DNA of 64,000 nt from Saprospiraceae bacterium. Lineage in GTDB: Bacteria > Bacteroidota > Bacteroidia > Chitinophagales > Saprospiraceae. The notes under the pieces were generated by a model. The model made no database searches, was not told the origin of the DNA, and saw only the letters and a program-made list of their open reading frames with translations. Position numbers and translations under genes: made by a program. Where the stretch lies: the NCBI GenBank assembly GCA_018057925.1, contig JAGPCT010000001.1:1-64000 (forward strand), written 5' to 3'. Positions 9,298-19,767 of this stretch are shown here, one piece after another (position 1 is the first letter of the stretch; each line of letters starts with the position of its first letter).

Positions 9298-10845
9298 ATG
9301 TTGAAAGAAAATAAATTAAGCATACTTAACGCAAAGAAAGAAAAAGCACTTTTAGGAGGTGGGCAAAAAAGAATTGACAGTCAACATTCAAAGGGCAAAT
9401 TGACCGCACGCGAACGGATTACTTTACTTCTTGATAAAAACACCTTTGAAGAGATAGGACAATTAGTGGAACATCGATCCATTGATTTTGGATTAGATCA
9501 GGAGGTATATCTGGGCGATGGCGTAATTACCGGCTTTGGTAAGATTGATGGAAGATTAGTTTACGTATATTCTCAAGATTTTACTGTTTTCGGAGGTTCA
9601 CTTTCGGAGACACATGCCGAAAAGATATGTAAAATAATGGACCTTGCAGTAAAAAACGGCGCCCCTATTATTGGGCTTAATGATTCGGGTGGAGCAAGAA
9701 TACAAGAAGGAGTAAATTCCTTGGGAGGTTATGCAGATATTTTTTATCGAAATACCAGAGCAAGTGGTGTGATTCCTCAATTGTCAGCTATTATGGGACC
9801 TTGTGCCGGTGGTGCGGTATATAGTCCGGCAATTACAGACTTTATAATTATGGTCGAGCAAACTTCTTATATGTTTGTCACAGGACCCAATGTTGTAAAG
9901 ACGGTAACCAACGAGGATGTTACTGCTGAAGAGCTGGGAGGTGCAATATCACATGCCACCAAGTCGGGTGTAACTCACTTAACTGCTGTTGATGATGTGG
10001 ACTGTATTCAAAAGTTAAAACAATTATTGAGCTATATACCTCAGAACAGCATTGACCTACCATTTGACTTTCCATACAAGGATGGAAATGAAATAAGGGA
10101 ACAATTGATTTCTATTGTTCCCGAAGACAGCAATAAGCCTTATGACATGAAGGATGTAATCAAAGAAATTGTTGACACGGAAAGTTTTTTTGAGATACAT
10201 CCAGAGTTTGCAGAGAATATTGTTGTAGGCTTTTCTCGACTTGCAGGTAAGTCTATTGGTGTAGTTGCAAATCAGCCGATGAGTTTAGCAGGAGTATTAG
10301 ACGTGGATTGTTCCGTTAAGGCAGCTCGATTTGTCAGATTTTGTGACTGTTTCAACATACCATTACTTGTATTAGTTGACGTACCGGGATTTTTACCGGG
10401 AACTGACCAAGAATGGAATGCCATTATTACAAATGGAGCCAAGTTATTATACGCTTTCAGTGATGCTGTTGTTCCAAGGATAACCGTTATCACCCGCAAA
10501 GCTTATGGAGGAGCCTATGATGTCATGAATTCAAAACACATCGGAGCAGACCTCAATTATGCGTGGCCATCCGCTGAAATCGCTGTTATGGGAGCCAAAG
10601 GCGCCAGTGAAATCATCTTCAAAAGAGAAATATCTTCCGCCGCCGACCCAATATCTAAAGCAAAGGAAAAGGAGGAAGAATATTCTGACAATTTCAGCAA
10701 TCCATATCGAGCTGCTGCAAGAGGTTTCATTGACGAAGTGATAGAGCCGTCAATTACCCGTAAAAAATTAATTTCAGGATTTGCTATGCTGCAAAATAAG
10801 ACAGAAACCCAACCGAGAAGAAAACATGGCAATATGCCGCTTTGA
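9298..10845 (+). CDS. Acyl-CoA carboxylase carboxyltransferase (beta) subunit, propionyl-CoA type
   Basis: The 515 residues align in design with propionyl/methylmalonyl carboxyltransferase beta subunits. Visible features are two crotonase-fold halves, [14 protein letters not shown] around residue 130, [12 protein letters not shown], a second-half [10 protein letters not shown] and GGAYDVMNS, and the family-typical C-terminal ending RRKHGNMPL. It transfers carboxyl from biotin to the acyl-CoA. The gene begins 2 bases after the membrane glycosyltransferase. The biotin carboxylase and carrier subunits are not in the window. Propionyl-CoA is the likely substrate. Confidence 0.88.
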   Translation: MLKENKLSILNAKKEKALLGGGQKRIDSQHSKGKLTARERITLLLDKNTFEEIGQLVEHRSIDFGLDQEVYLGDGVITGFGKIDGRLVYVYSQDFTVFGGSLSETHAEKICKIMDLAVKNGAPIIGLNDSGGARIQEGVNSLGGYADIFYRNTRASGVIPQLSAIMGPCAGGAVYSPAITDFIIMVEQTSYMFVTGPNVVKTVTNEDVTAEELGGAISHATKSGVTHLTAVDDVDCIQKLKQLLSYIPQNSIDLPFDFPYKDGNEIREQLISIVPEDSNKPYDMKDVIKEIVDTESFFEIHPEFAENIVVGFSRLAGKSIGVVANQPMSLAGVLDVDCSVKAARFVRFCDCFNIPLLVLVDVPGFLPGTDQEWNAIITNGAKLLYAFSDAVVPRITVITRKAYGGAYDVMNSKHIGADLNYAWPSAEIAVMGAKGASEIIFKREISSAADPISKAKEKEEEYSDNFSNPYRAAARGFIDEVIEPSITRKKLISGFAMLQNKTETQPRRKHGNMPL

Positions 10846-10877
10846 TTAGTTTTTCAATTAATTTGGATGCTACAGCC

Positions 10878-11594
10878 TCAAGCCCATTTCTTTAATTGAT
10901 TGATCAATGCCTTCATATCTTTGGGCAATGGTGCTTGAAAAGATACCTGCATTCCGGTTATTGGGTGTTTAAATGCCAATGATGATGCATGTAGGGTTGT
11001 TCGAGCAATAAGGGGAATCTCTTCCTGATGCTTTGATTGGTGAAGATTATGCAACTTTATATCTTTTATAAAAATAGCTTCATTCTTCCCATATAATTTA
11101 TCCACCAAACAAGGATGTCCCAGGTGTTTAAAATGGACCCTAATTTGATGCATCCGTCCCGTCATAATACCGGCTTCGACCAAACAACACATTTTAAACC
11201 GTTCCACAACTTTATACGTTGTTATAGACAACTTTCCATGTCTATCTACCTTCATCTTACCGGGATTCTGAGGGTCGGGCAATAACCCTGTTTTAATAAT
11301 CCCTTCCTCCTCTGATAGGTTACCGGAAACGACAGTCAAATATGTCTTCTCAACATTGCGCTCTTGAAACATCTGATTCAACGCAGCATGGACTTCAGCA
11401 GTTTTTGCAAAGCAGATGATCCCTGATGTCTCTCTATCCAGTCGGTGTATAGTAAATATTTTGCCAAACTGTCGTGTCAACATATCTTGAACATTGAGCT
11501 TTTCAGGATTATGCCGATCGGGGATGGTCAAAATCCCAGAAGGTTTATTGACGATAACCAAAGATTGGTCTTCATATATAATTTCTAATTTCAT
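10878..11594 (-). CDS. RluA-family pseudouridine synthase
   Basis: The 238-residue protein carries the catalytic motif HRLDRETSGIICFAKT (Asp in HRLDR) and the downstream GRMHQIRVHFKHLGHP block of the RluA/RluC/RluD family. These enzymes convert uridine to pseudouridine in rRNA or tRNA. There is no S4 domain at the N-terminus, so it is closer to RluA or TruC than to RluD. It lies 9 bases downstream of the ribF fusion gene on the same strand. Confidence 0.88.
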   Translation of the reverse strand: MKLEIIYEDQSLVIVNKPSGILTIPDRHNPEKLNVQDMLTRQFGKIFTIHRLDRETSGIICFAKTAEVHAALNQMFQERNVEKTYLTVVSGNLSEEEGIIKTGLLPDPQNPGKMKVDRHGKLSITTYKVVERFKMCCLVEAGIMTGRMHQIRVHFKHLGHPCLVDKLYGKNEAIFIKDIKLHNLHQSKHQEEIPLIARTTLHASSLAFKHPITGMQVSFQAPLPKDMKALINQLKKWA

Positions 11595-11603
11595 TGGTTA
11601 TCC

Positions 11604-13562
11604 TTATAATTCTGAAAAGAATTTTTTCTTCTTGACAAAATACTGCCAAATGATAAGTTGACTTATTCGTCCTTTGTTATTGATTTGGTGACTTTTATAC
11701 ATTTTAATATTTTCTCTTCTTTTATTTAAGAATAATTTCATTCGAGTGTAAAAATGTAAATGCGCTTTTAAAATAGCATAAACAAAAGAAATTTTGCCTT
11801 GGGCTAAAAAGCGAATTCCCGCTACCCCATCCAATATTAAACGAGCAAAGATTTTACAAAAAACAAATTCCTTCTCATTTTTTAAAAGGACAAAAAGGCT
11901 ATTTCTAAAATTAAGATAAGTTTTGTATGGAGAAGTAGCATCTAAGGTGCCTCCACCATAATGATAAACGCTAGATGCAGGCTCTACCAATACTTTATAA
12001 CCTAAATTTTTCATTCGCCAGCACAAGTCAATTTCCTCCATGTGTGCAAAGAAATCATCGTCCAATCCACCTAATTTCTTATAAAGCTCACTACGTGTAA
12101 GAAATGCTGCTCCACTAGCCCAGAAAACTTCTTCACAATTGTTGTATTGAGATTGATCTCGCTCAATGGTGTCAAATATCCTGCCACGACAATATGGATA
12201 TCCCAATACATCTATCCAACCACCCGACGCACCGGCATAATCAAAGTATTCCGGATTCCTGTCATTCAGCATTTTAGGTTGGATAGCGCCTATATAATCA
12301 TCGGATTTCATTTGACTTATAAGAGGAAGTAACCAATTGGGCGTAACACGCACATCAGAGTTCAGTAAAAGTATAAAATTGTGGTTTAATTGGGCAATTG
12401 CTCTATTATATCCACCGGTAAATCCATAGTTAGAATCCAATTTTATTACTGTAATTTGGTCATCAAATTCATTCAGATAGTCTAAAGACCCATCGGTAGA
12501 AGCATTATCCGCTACAACTATTTCAGCTTCCGGAGAATACTTGATTAATTCAGGCAAATAGTTTTTTAAATGATTGACTCCATTGTAATTCAATACAACT
12601 ACTGCAATATCTTTTAACTTTGACGCAGTGAGCTTTGCAATCATTGCTCTTCCTTTAACCTTATCTGCCTCCATCTTTTTACGCAATGCATCAAAGTCTT
12701 CAACAACTTCATCTTCACGTATTAACTCGATCAGTCTAACTTCAATATCAAGGTCATAAATATTTTCGTCAAAATCATAAATATAAACTTCAACAACCTT
12801 AGACAATTCAACGCCAACAACCGGTCTTTTACCAATATAAGTCAGTCCAAAATACTCAACTTCACGCACTTTAACTTTCGACAAATAAATCCCATCTAAT
12901 GGAAGTGATTTATGACTTTCCTGTAAAATTAAATTGGCTGTAGGAAAATTAAGGGTTCTACCAATTTTATCTCCATGACCAACCTTGCCGAGGATCAAAT
13001 ATTCATAACCGAGAAAAGCGTTGACCTTAGGTAAATTTCCTTCCTTCAGCGCTTTGCGAATATTTGTAGAACTAATAGTGATTTCATCTATCAATTTAGG
13101 GTTGATTTCGATGACATGAATCCCAAGTGGCTCCATCACTTTTTTCATCAAGGCAAAATCTCCTTGCCTGCCTTCTCCGTATCTATGATCGTATCCGACA
13201 ACAATAGTCTTAGGTTTAATTTTTTGAACTAAAAAGTCATTCAGATATGACTCAGCAGATTGATGGGCAAAAATCAAATTAAAAGGAACAATGACCATAT
13301 AATCAACGCCACATTCTCCAATCAACTTTATTTTTTCATCCAAACTGGTTAATAATCCAAAATTAACCGGATTTTTCTCAAGAATTAAACGGGGATGCGG
13401 TTCAAACGTAATTACCACAGAATTACCGTTATGCTCCTTTGCCAACTGGGTAATTTGTTCTATCAATGTTTTATGACCTAAATGCACGCCATCAAAGGAA
13501 CCGATGGTAACAACAGCATTCTTAAGCCCGGATAAATTATCTAAATTGTAAAATACCTCCAT
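11604..13562 (-). CDS. ribF: Fusion of bifunctional RibF (riboflavin kinase/FAD synthetase) and a family 2 glycosyltransferase
   Basis: Residues 1-306 are a complete RibF. The FMN adenylyltransferase half has TIGSFDGVHLGHK and the ISSTNIRKAL block. The flavokinase half has GKVGHGDKIGRTLNFPTAN and DGIY, and ends in the usual VEDFDALRKKMEADK region. With no stop, the frame continues through a short linker (MIAKLTASKLKD) into a GT2 domain starting IAVVVLNYNG at about 317. That domain has DNASTDGS, LLLNSDV (DxD-type) and HMEEIDLCWRMK, typical of rhamnosyltransferase-like GT2 enzymes of about 330 residues. Each half is normally a separate protein. I use the ATG at 13562; the TTG further upstream falls in the -7 box. 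Met307 could also be an internal start for a free glycosyltransferase. Stop loss, real fusion or sequence error cannot be separated here. Confidence 0.85.
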   Translation of the reverse strand: MEVFYNLDNLSGLKNAVVTIGSFDGVHLGHKTLIEQITQLAKEHNGNSVVITFEPHPRLILEKNPVNFGLLTSLDEKIKLIGECGVDYMVIVPFNLIFAHQSAESYLNDFLVQKIKPKTIVVGYDHRYGEGRQGDFALMKKVMEPLGIHVIEINPKLIDEITISSTNIRKALKEGNLPKVNAFLGYEYLILGKVGHGDKIGRTLNFPTANLILQESHKSLPLDGIYLSKVKVREVEYFGLTYIGKRPVVGVELSKVVEVYIYDFDENIYDLDIEVRLIELIREDEVVEDFDALRKKMEADKVKGRAMIAKLTASKLKDIAVVVLNYNGVNHLKNYLPELIKYSPEAEIVVADNASTDGSLDYLNEFDDQITVIKLDSNYGFTGGYNRAIAQLNHNFILLLNSDVRVTPNWLLPLISQMKSDDYIGAIQPKMLNDRNPEYFDYAGASGGWIDVLGYPYCRGRIFDTIERDQSQYNNCEEVFWASGAAFLTRSELYKKLGGLDDDFFAHMEEIDLCWRMKNLGYKVLVEPASSVYHYGGGTLDATSPYKTYLNFRNSLFVLLKNEKEFVFCKIFARLILDGVAGIRFLAQGKISFVYAILKAHLHFYTRMKLFLNKRRENIKMYKSHQINNKGRISQLIIWQYFVKKKKFFSEL

Positions 13563-13571
13563 AAAACTGTG

Positions 13572-13579
13572 CAAATGTA
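13572..13579 (-). promoter_or_regulatory. -7 box of the ribF fusion gene
   Basis: On the minus strand, TACATTTG matches the consensus exactly and ends only 9 bases before the ATG at 13562. A start site at the usual distance would leave a leader of only a few bases. No clear -33 TTTG is seen at the right distance. Confidence 0.5.
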
Positions 13580-13682
13580 CAAAGTCGTTTCACATTTTAC
13601 GCTTAATACCTCTTTTTATGCCGATTGGAATTAATTATTTTATAACTAAAGGCATTTTTTCAAATTCTTGAATCTAAGAATA

Positions 13683-14477
13683 CTAATAATGACTCTTTTT
13701 GCCTCTTTTAATTCTATGGATTATAGCTCTTCCAATAATCAAGACGTGATTGAATATCGTTCGTGTAAAGCCAAAGTGATTTTTTAAAATATCATATCGA
13801 TCAAGAAGGGACTTCTTCCATTTCTTTTTTGAAACTCCACCGGCTAAATACTCGGCTAAAACAAAATCTACTTTAAAAACAGATTTTGCCTGATCTAATA
13901 TCCTGATTGTCCAGTCAATATCAGCACTTAAATTGTTTTGGATAAAAAAAGGCGCTAAATGATGCAAAGGAATAAATCCCTGATGACATACTATCATCCC
14001 ACGTTGCATATCTTTCTTTGCCAAATGAGAAGGAAGGTGATGAACCGTTATTTCAGACCTCAACCCCAATGGTTTTCTTTCTGAATCAACAATCATCACA
14101 TCACCATATAGTACATCATGCTCTCCTGCTGATTCTTTCAATTGCTGTACTACATATCGATCAAAGGCAGTATCTCCGGCGTTAAGAAACCAGATAAACT
14201 TACCTTGTGCTAATTCGATACCTTTGTTCATAGCATCATAAATCCCCTTATCAGCTTCAGTAATCCATCGTGTAATATACTCATTGTATTCCTCAATGAT
14301 ATTGAGTGTATCATCCTTAGATGCTCCGTCGATTACAATGTACTCATAATCATCACAGGTTTGTTCAATTACGCTCTTAATAGTATCTTCCAATACACTT
14401 GCCGCATTGTAACATACAGTTATAATAGAAAGAAAAGGACGTTCCAAAGAAATAATTTTTAACAAAAATACACTCAA
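13683..14477 (-). CDS. Family 2 glycosyltransferase (WcaA-like)
   Basis: This soluble GT2 domain begins PFLSIITVCYNAASVLEDTI. It has the nucleotide-sugar-binding VIDGASKDDT and the loop ITEADKGIYDAMNKGIE followed by WFLNAGD (DxD position). About 264 residues, the usual size for the family. There is no ATG before the conserved N-terminus, so a TTG start is needed (14477, or TTGs a few codons in). It is divergent from the YfhO gene across a 53-base gap. The donor sugar is unknown; it is probably part of surface glycan synthesis. Confidence 0.8.
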   Translation of the reverse strand: MSVFLLKIISLERPFLSIITVCYNAASVLEDTIKSVIEQTCDDYEYIVIDGASKDDTLNIIEEYNEYITRWITEADKGIYDAMNKGIELAQGKFIWFLNAGDTAFDRYVVQQLKESAGEHDVLYGDVMIVDSERKPLGLRSEITVHHLPSHLAKKDMQRGMIVCHQGFIPLHHLAPFFIQNNLSADIDWTIRILDQAKSVFKVDFVLAEYLAGGVSKKKWKKSLLDRYDILKNHFGFTRTIFNHVLIIGRAIIHRIKRGKKSHY

Positions 14478-14530
14478 ATCGACAAATACAAAGTAAAGAT
14501 TTATCTTTATCTTTTAATTCAATAGATTAT

Positions 14531-16987
14531 ATGAAAAGTGTCTTTAGTAAAGTTTGGCCTCATCTGGCATCAGTGATAGCTATCGCTTTATTTTGTATTT
14601 TTTACTTTTTACCTGAAAACGCTGAAAATAAAGTTCTTCCACAGAGTGACGTACAGCATTCTTTAAGTATGCAGACCGAAATCAGAAAATTTATGGCAGA
14701 AGAAGACCGGGAAATATTATGGACCAATTCTATGTTTAGCGGTATGCCTTCTTATCAGATTTTTGGTGCAAATGGTAAAACGTTTGATTTTGTTCCAAGG
14801 CTGGTCTATTCAACGATGCAGTTGGGTAAAGGGATATCCAGCCCCACCGGATTGCTCTTTGCATGTTGTCTGGGATTTTACTTCATGATGTTGTGCTTTA
14901 GATTTAATTGGAAGTATGCATTGGCAGGCTCCATACTTTTTGGCCTCAGTACTTCTTTTATGCACTTAATAGGCAATGGGCACGTCAACAAAGTCATGGT
15001 TTTGGCTCTTCTTCCTCCGACTTTTGGAAGTTTATGGCTCATTTATCAAAAGAAATATATTTTAGGTGCTGCACTGACAGCCTTATTTGTCAATCTCCAA
15101 ATCATGACAAACCACCCTCAAATAAGTTATTATTTTGCCTTTTTAGTAGGATTATTTGTGTTAGGTGTAGGAATTCATCTACTTAAAGCAAAAGAAACGA
15201 AAGTTTTTTTAATCGGAACAGGACTATTGGTACTTTCATCGATAATAGGAGTCTTACCCAATCTACCCAAATTGCTAACCACCAAAGAATATTCAGAAGA
15301 AACAATACGTGGAAAATCATTAATCGCCAAAGAAGGCAAACCCACAGAAGGTTTAGACAAAGATTATGCCTTTAGCTGGTCACTCAGCATTCCGGAATCC
15401 ATGACACATATCATCCCTAATTTCTTGGGCGGAGAAAGTTCTGCTTTTTTTGTAAGCGATCCAGAATCAAATTCTCTACGAGCCTTGCAAAGTATGAGCA
15501 ACCCGGAGCAGGCGCAACAGTTGGCTCAAGCAACTTCTAAATATTTTGGGCAACAGGCATTCACCGCAGGGGCTTGGTACTGGGGAATAATGGTAGTAAT
15601 GCTATTTTTCCTTGGTTTCTTTAGCTTAAAAAGCTGGCTTAGGTGGTGGGGTTTAGCTTCGATTCTATTATTAATAATGTTGAGTTGGGGAAGTCACTTC
15701 CAATTTTTAAATTATTTTCTTTTTGACCATTTTCCGATGTTCAATAAGTTTAGAGCCGTATCAATGGCTATCAACTTAGCCCATTTTATCCTATTGTTAA
15801 TTGGGATGCTTGGGCTAAAAGCATTTCTTGATTCGGAAAAAGAATCTCAGTTAAAAGCTGTAAAATATACACTTATACCCGGTGCCATCATTCTTTTGAT
15901 AGGTTTTTATCAGGGCTGGATCCATACATTATCATCACCCACCGATGATAAATTGAAAGATTTTCCGGCTTTGTTGTCTGCATTGTATTTAGATAGGTCG
16001 TCAGTTGTACAGAGTGATGTATGGCGAACCTTCCTGTATATTGCCGCTTTTGGTGGATTCTTCTTTTTATATGCAAAAAATCAATGGAGTAAAATACTTG
16101 CTCTTAGTGTTGTATCTTTCTTAATCTTTACGGATTTAATTAGTGTAGATAAGCGGTATTTGCCCAATTCTAAATTTATTTATCCATCAGAAATTTCTCA
16201 AGCTGAAGAACCAAGAAATGTGGATACCGAAATAATGAAAGACAAGGGATTAAGCTATCGAGTTGCTGACTTTACAACCAATATGTTTCAAGATGCATAT
16301 CTTAGTAATTTCCATAAGAGCATAGGTGGTTATCACGCAGCAAAACTTGCTATATATCAAGATGTCATTGAAAAATACTTGTCCAATCCAAAAGATCATT
16401 TTCAAGTTTTCAATATGCTTAACGCAAAATATTTTATTGGAGGACAGGGAGAACAATTATTTGCACAACAAAATCCGAATGCAATGGGGAATGCGTGGTT
16501 TGCCAAGGATATCAAGTGGGTTGACACGCCTCAACAGGAACTCGATGGGCTCGGTGACACTACCAACGCCCATAGTGCTGTCGTTAATAAGTCATTTAAA
16601 TCGTCCGTCAAAGAAAATGGATTGATTTATGATGAAAAAGCCACAATCGAAATGACCAAATATATTCCGGACGCTATGACTTATACATACCAAGCATCAA
16701 GTCCACAATTTGCCATATTCTCTGAAGTTTATTATCCTGAAAATAAAGGATGGCACGTATATATAGATGGTAAGCGCAAAGAGGGAATTGTAAGAACCAA
16801 TTACGTACTAAGAGGTATAGAAGTTCCAGCCGGCAAACATACGTTAGAAATGAAGTTTGAACCGGCGTCGTATTATTTAGGTCAAAAGATAGGTCGCATT
16901 GGTTCTATTCTTCTAATTTTATTACTATTGGGAGCAATCTATAACGAGTATAAAGAATCAAAGAAGGAAGTAATTAAAACAGCATAA
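14531..16987 (+). CDS. YfhO-family polytopic membrane protein
   Basis: The 818-residue protein has an N-terminal hydrophobic helix, a first extracytoplasmic loop with SMFSGMPSYQIF, then about a dozen transmembrane segments to roughly residue 540. A C-terminal extracytoplasmic domain ends in NYVLRGIEVPAGKHT and a last helix. These are the marks of the YfhO family, which is linked to lipid-linked glycosylation of teichoic or other polymers in Gram-positives and is widespread but uncharacterised in Bacteroidota. A flippase gene follows after 2 bases, supporting a role in envelope glycans. Confidence 0.8.
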   Translation: MKSVFSKVWPHLASVIAIALFCIFYFLPENAENKVLPQSDVQHSLSMQTEIRKFMAEEDREILWTNSMFSGMPSYQIFGANGKTFDFVPRLVYSTMQLGKGISSPTGLLFACCLGFYFMMLCFRFNWKYALAGSILFGLSTSFMHLIGNGHVNKVMVLALLPPTFGSLWLIYQKKYILGAALTALFVNLQIMTNHPQISYYFAFLVGLFVLGVGIHLLKAKETKVFLIGTGLLVLSSIIGVLPNLPKLLTTKEYSEETIRGKSLIAKEGKPTEGLDKDYAFSWSLSIPESMTHIIPNFLGGESSAFFVSDPESNSLRALQSMSNPEQAQQLAQATSKYFGQQAFTAGAWYWGIMVVMLFFLGFFSLKSWLRWWGLASILLLIMLSWGSHFQFLNYFLFDHFPMFNKFRAVSMAINLAHFILLLIGMLGLKAFLDSEKESQLKAVKYTLIPGAIILLIGFYQGWIHTLSSPTDDKLKDFPALLSALYLDRSSVVQSDVWRTFLYIAAFGGFFFLYAKNQWSKILALSVVSFLIFTDLISVDKRYLPNSKFIYPSEISQAEEPRNVDTEIMKDKGLSYRVADFTTNMFQDAYLSNFHKSIGGYHAAKLAIYQDVIEKYLSNPKDHFQVFNMLNAKYFIGGQGEQLFAQQNPNAMGNAWFAKDIKWVDTPQQELDGLGDTTNAHSAVVNKSFKSSVKENGLIYDEKATIEMTKYIPDAMTYTYQASSPQFAIFSEVYYPENKGWHVYIDGKRKEGIVRTNYVLRGIEVPAGKHTLEMKFEPASYYLGQKIGRIGSILLILLLLGAIYNEYKESKKEVIKTA

Positions 16988-16989
16988 TT

Positions 16990-18486
16990 TTGTTCAATAC
17001 TCCGGGCAAACAATCCATCGTCCGTATCATTATTAGTGTAGCAGGTGCACTTATCGGCACGCTGAGTACTTTGTATATCTATCCGTTAGATATGGAACTG
17101 CACGGCTTAAGTATGTTCCTATTAACGGCTTCATTGATGTTTGCACCCTTTATTTTATTGGGCTCTAGCGCAGTTGCAATCAATAACTATCCTGAATTTA
17201 AAACTAAGGACAAACGAGATAATGGCTTTTTGTCTTTCATAGTATTAATATACCTGACAGGAAGTTTTCTATTTGCCTTAGCTTTTATTTTTGGTGAAGA
17301 TTGGTTTAGTCAATACTTTATGTCACACAATGGTAAATATGACAAATACTTTCAATATATCCTTCCTCTGACAATACTGCAAGCTGGCTGTACTTTAATA
17401 GATGTCTATTTGAACAACTTCACCAAAGTAATAATTCCGGCATTATTAAAGGAGTTTTTACTCAAGCTAACGCTACCGTTATTAATCGGATTACACATTC
17501 TAGGTTACATATCCGTTGATATGGTAATATGGGGTTTATTAGCAAATTATATAATCGCCTTATTGCTTCTAATACTATATACTATCTATCTAAGGAAACA
17601 AAGTTTTCATTTAACCTTCCGATTTCTGACAAGATCCCGCCTCAAAAGAATTGCCAATTACAGCTTATTTGCTATCCTCGGAGTCTTTGGCAATCAAATG
17701 GTTGTTTATATCGACACAATAATGATCAAAGCTATTCTGCCGGATTTCAGTTATATTTCTATATATAATATGCATTCAAGCATGGCAAATTTTATTAATA
17801 TGCCTGTGATTGCAATTATTTCCGTAGCAAGTCCATTTGTCGCCAAATATATTACCGGCAAGGAAGAAGGAAAATTAGTCAAACTATACATTTCTTCTTC
17901 TACCATCATGCTCTTATTGGGAAGCTTCTTGTTTACCGGAATTGTCATTAATATGGATGCGGTATATCTACTTATGAGCAACGGAGATGCATACAGGTCG
18001 GGATTCTGGGTTGTTGTTTTTCTCGGCATAGCCAAATTAGTGGATATGGCTACCGGATTAAATAGTCAGATCATAGGTTATAGCAAATACTACAAATTCA
18101 ATTTTTATGCATTGATTATCTTAGGATTATCGAATGCTATTTTGAATTATTTTCTAATCCACCAGACTGGAGTATCCGGTGCTGCTTTGGCTACTTTAAT
18201 ATCGCTTACCCTTTTCAATATGGCAAAACTATTATACGTCAAAAAGAAATTTGGTATTTGGCCATTTACAATACAAGATCTATATATTGTAATTCTTGCC
18301 GGAATATGTGGCTGTATTGCATTTATCATGCCGTCCGGAGAAAATCCTTATTTTCAAATAGCTATCAGAACCATCGTGTTTACAGTACTTTTTTGGCCCA
18401 TCATCGTCTATTTTAATTTTTCGCCCAAAATCACTGAAATATATCAGCAGGTTTGGAAAAAAATTAAAGATTTATTGCTAAAATAA
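16990..18486 (+). CDS. Wzx/MATE-like polysaccharide (lipid-linked oligosaccharide) flippase
   Basis: The 498-residue, strongly hydrophobic protein has about 14 predicted transmembrane helices. Its N-terminus (SIVRIIISVAGALIGTLSTL) matches the first helix of the polysaccharide transporter family. The only start before that helix is TTG at 16990, 2 bases after the YfhO stop, so translation is probably coupled. The family moves undecaprenyl-linked sugars across the inner membrane. The polymer concerned is unknown, and no Wzy polymerase is seen nearby. Confidence 0.82.
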   Translation: MFNTPGKQSIVRIIISVAGALIGTLSTLYIYPLDMELHGLSMFLLTASLMFAPFILLGSSAVAINNYPEFKTKDKRDNGFLSFIVLIYLTGSFLFALAFIFGEDWFSQYFMSHNGKYDKYFQYILPLTILQAGCTLIDVYLNNFTKVIIPALLKEFLLKLTLPLLIGLHILGYISVDMVIWGLLANYIIALLLLILYTIYLRKQSFHLTFRFLTRSRLKRIANYSLFAILGVFGNQMVVYIDTIMIKAILPDFSYISIYNMHSSMANFINMPVIAIISVASPFVAKYITGKEEGKLVKLYISSSTIMLLLGSFLFTGIVINMDAVYLLMSNGDAYRSGFWVVVFLGIAKLVDMATGLNSQIIGYSKYYKFNFYALIILGLSNAILNYFLIHQTGVSGAALATLISLTLFNMAKLLYVKKKFGIWPFTIQDLYIVILAGICGCIAFIMPSGENPYFQIAIRTIVFTVLFWPIIVYFNFSPKITEIYQQVWKKIKDLLLK

Positions 18487-18514
18487 GAATACACTCATCG
18501 TTGGCTTATAAATA

Positions 18515-19492
18515 CTATTGCCGATAAACTTTTTCAATAATTTCGACTATTTTCAAACCCTCCATTGCATTTGTATCTATATTATTACCACTATTTATTG
18601 CTTCAATAACATTTTTTATTACCAAAGAATGGGTATTAGAATTATCTAATATAGGAAATTGATTTTCTAATAGATTGTCAGAATAATACTGGTTTATAAC
18701 TTCAAGATATTGACCACTTACTTCTATGACACCTTTCTCTCCAAGAATTGATACGCGGCTAATCAAGTTTTTATATGGTGCATTAATCGAATAATTAAAA
18801 ACTCCATGTGCGCCGCTTTCTGTTCTAAAAGTAAATAATCCGGAGTCCTCTATTTCAGGCACATAAGGGTGTTGTACATTATATTTTTGGGCATATCCGA
18901 TTGTCAAATCACCAAAAAGCCAATATAATAAGTCAACAAAATGAGAAAATTGAGTAAATAATGGCCCACCATCATATTCCAGGCTACCCCGCCAAGAATG
19001 ACGACTGCCATCCGGATTTAAATAATATCGCTTATCCCGATTCCAGACTAATTGCACATCAATCTCATGTATATAACCCAAATTATTGGTTTCGATTAAT
19101 CGCTTAAGAAAACGAGCGTTGGATGTATATCGATTTTGCATCACACAAAACACTTTGACATGTTTATTTAATGCATGAAAAATAAGACTTTCTGCATCTT
19201 TCTTTGTCAAACATATCGGTTTTTCAACAACAACATGTTTCCCTTCTGAAATACAAGCAATGGCATTAGTAGCGTGAAGCCCATTGGGCGTACATATATT
19301 GACCACTTCGATCTCCGGATGATGTGACAACATAGTATGAATATCAGAATAAACCGGAATATTCTCAATTTCTGATTGAGTGACATTGGGATCACATATC
19401 GCCACAACAACTGCTTGTGTGTGTTTTTGAATGGAAGCCAAATGCTTTCTTCCAATATGCCCAAAACCAACAATTCCAAAATGTAATTTCAT
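18515..19492 (-). CDS. Gfo/Idh/MocA-family NAD(P)-dependent oxidoreductase
   Basis: The 325 residues have an N-terminal Rossmann fold (GIVGFGHIGRKHLASI) and the family's EKP motif (VVEKPICLT, Lys about 96). The C-terminal alpha/beta substrate domain has an FSHFVDLLYWLFGD helix with the conserved His. Such enzymes oxidise sugars or nucleotide sugars. Resemblance to WlbA-type UDP-sugar dehydrogenases and the neighbouring glycan genes suggest a nucleotide-sugar substrate, but this is inference. It converges on the flippase gene. Confidence 0.83.
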   Translation of the reverse strand: MKLHFGIVGFGHIGRKHLASIQKHTQAVVVAICDPNVTQSEIENIPVYSDIHTMLSHHPEIEVVNICTPNGLHATNAIACISEGKHVVVEKPICLTKKDAESLIFHALNKHVKVFCVMQNRYTSNARFLKRLIETNNLGYIHEIDVQLVWNRDKRYYLNPDGSRHSWRGSLEYDGGPLFTQFSHFVDLLYWLFGDLTIGYAQKYNVQHPYVPEIEDSGLFTFRTESGAHGVFNYSINAPYKNLISRVSILGEKGVIEVSGQYLEVINQYYSDNLLENQFPILDNSNTHSLVIKNVIEAINSGNNIDTNAMEGLKIVEIIEKVYRQ

Positions 19493-19618
19493 TAAAACCC
19501 ATTTAATAGGAGCTGCAATATTATAAAAAGATTAATAAATATCGTATAAATAAAGTTAATATATAGGATATCAATATATTATATACAATAGCCGTAAGTC
19601 TCTAAAAACAAAATTTGT

Positions 19619-19767
19619 ACCAAACTCAGAATTTGTCTAATACATAAATTATATACGAATCTTATCAAAGGTTTGAGTAAACCATTGAAATGATTCATAC
19701 TTCAGGGTTAACATAAAATCAGCACTGTAAGACTTTTCAAATCCTTTATTGCCCAATTCGGATTTAT
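19619..19767 (-). repeat. Dispersed intergenic repeat, copy C
   Basis: Read on the minus strand, this copy runs from AATCCGAATTGGGCAATAAAGG through a mini-hairpin (AGGATTTGAAAAGTCTT), the core CAGTGCTGATTTTATG and TTTCAATGGTTTACTC to CAAATTCTGAGTTTGG. It is more diverged at both ends and lacks clear TTAA there. It starts directly at the tilS stop codon and fills most of the gap 19493-19763 between the oxidoreductase and tilS. The rest of the gap is AT-rich with no gene seen. Confidence 0.6.
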
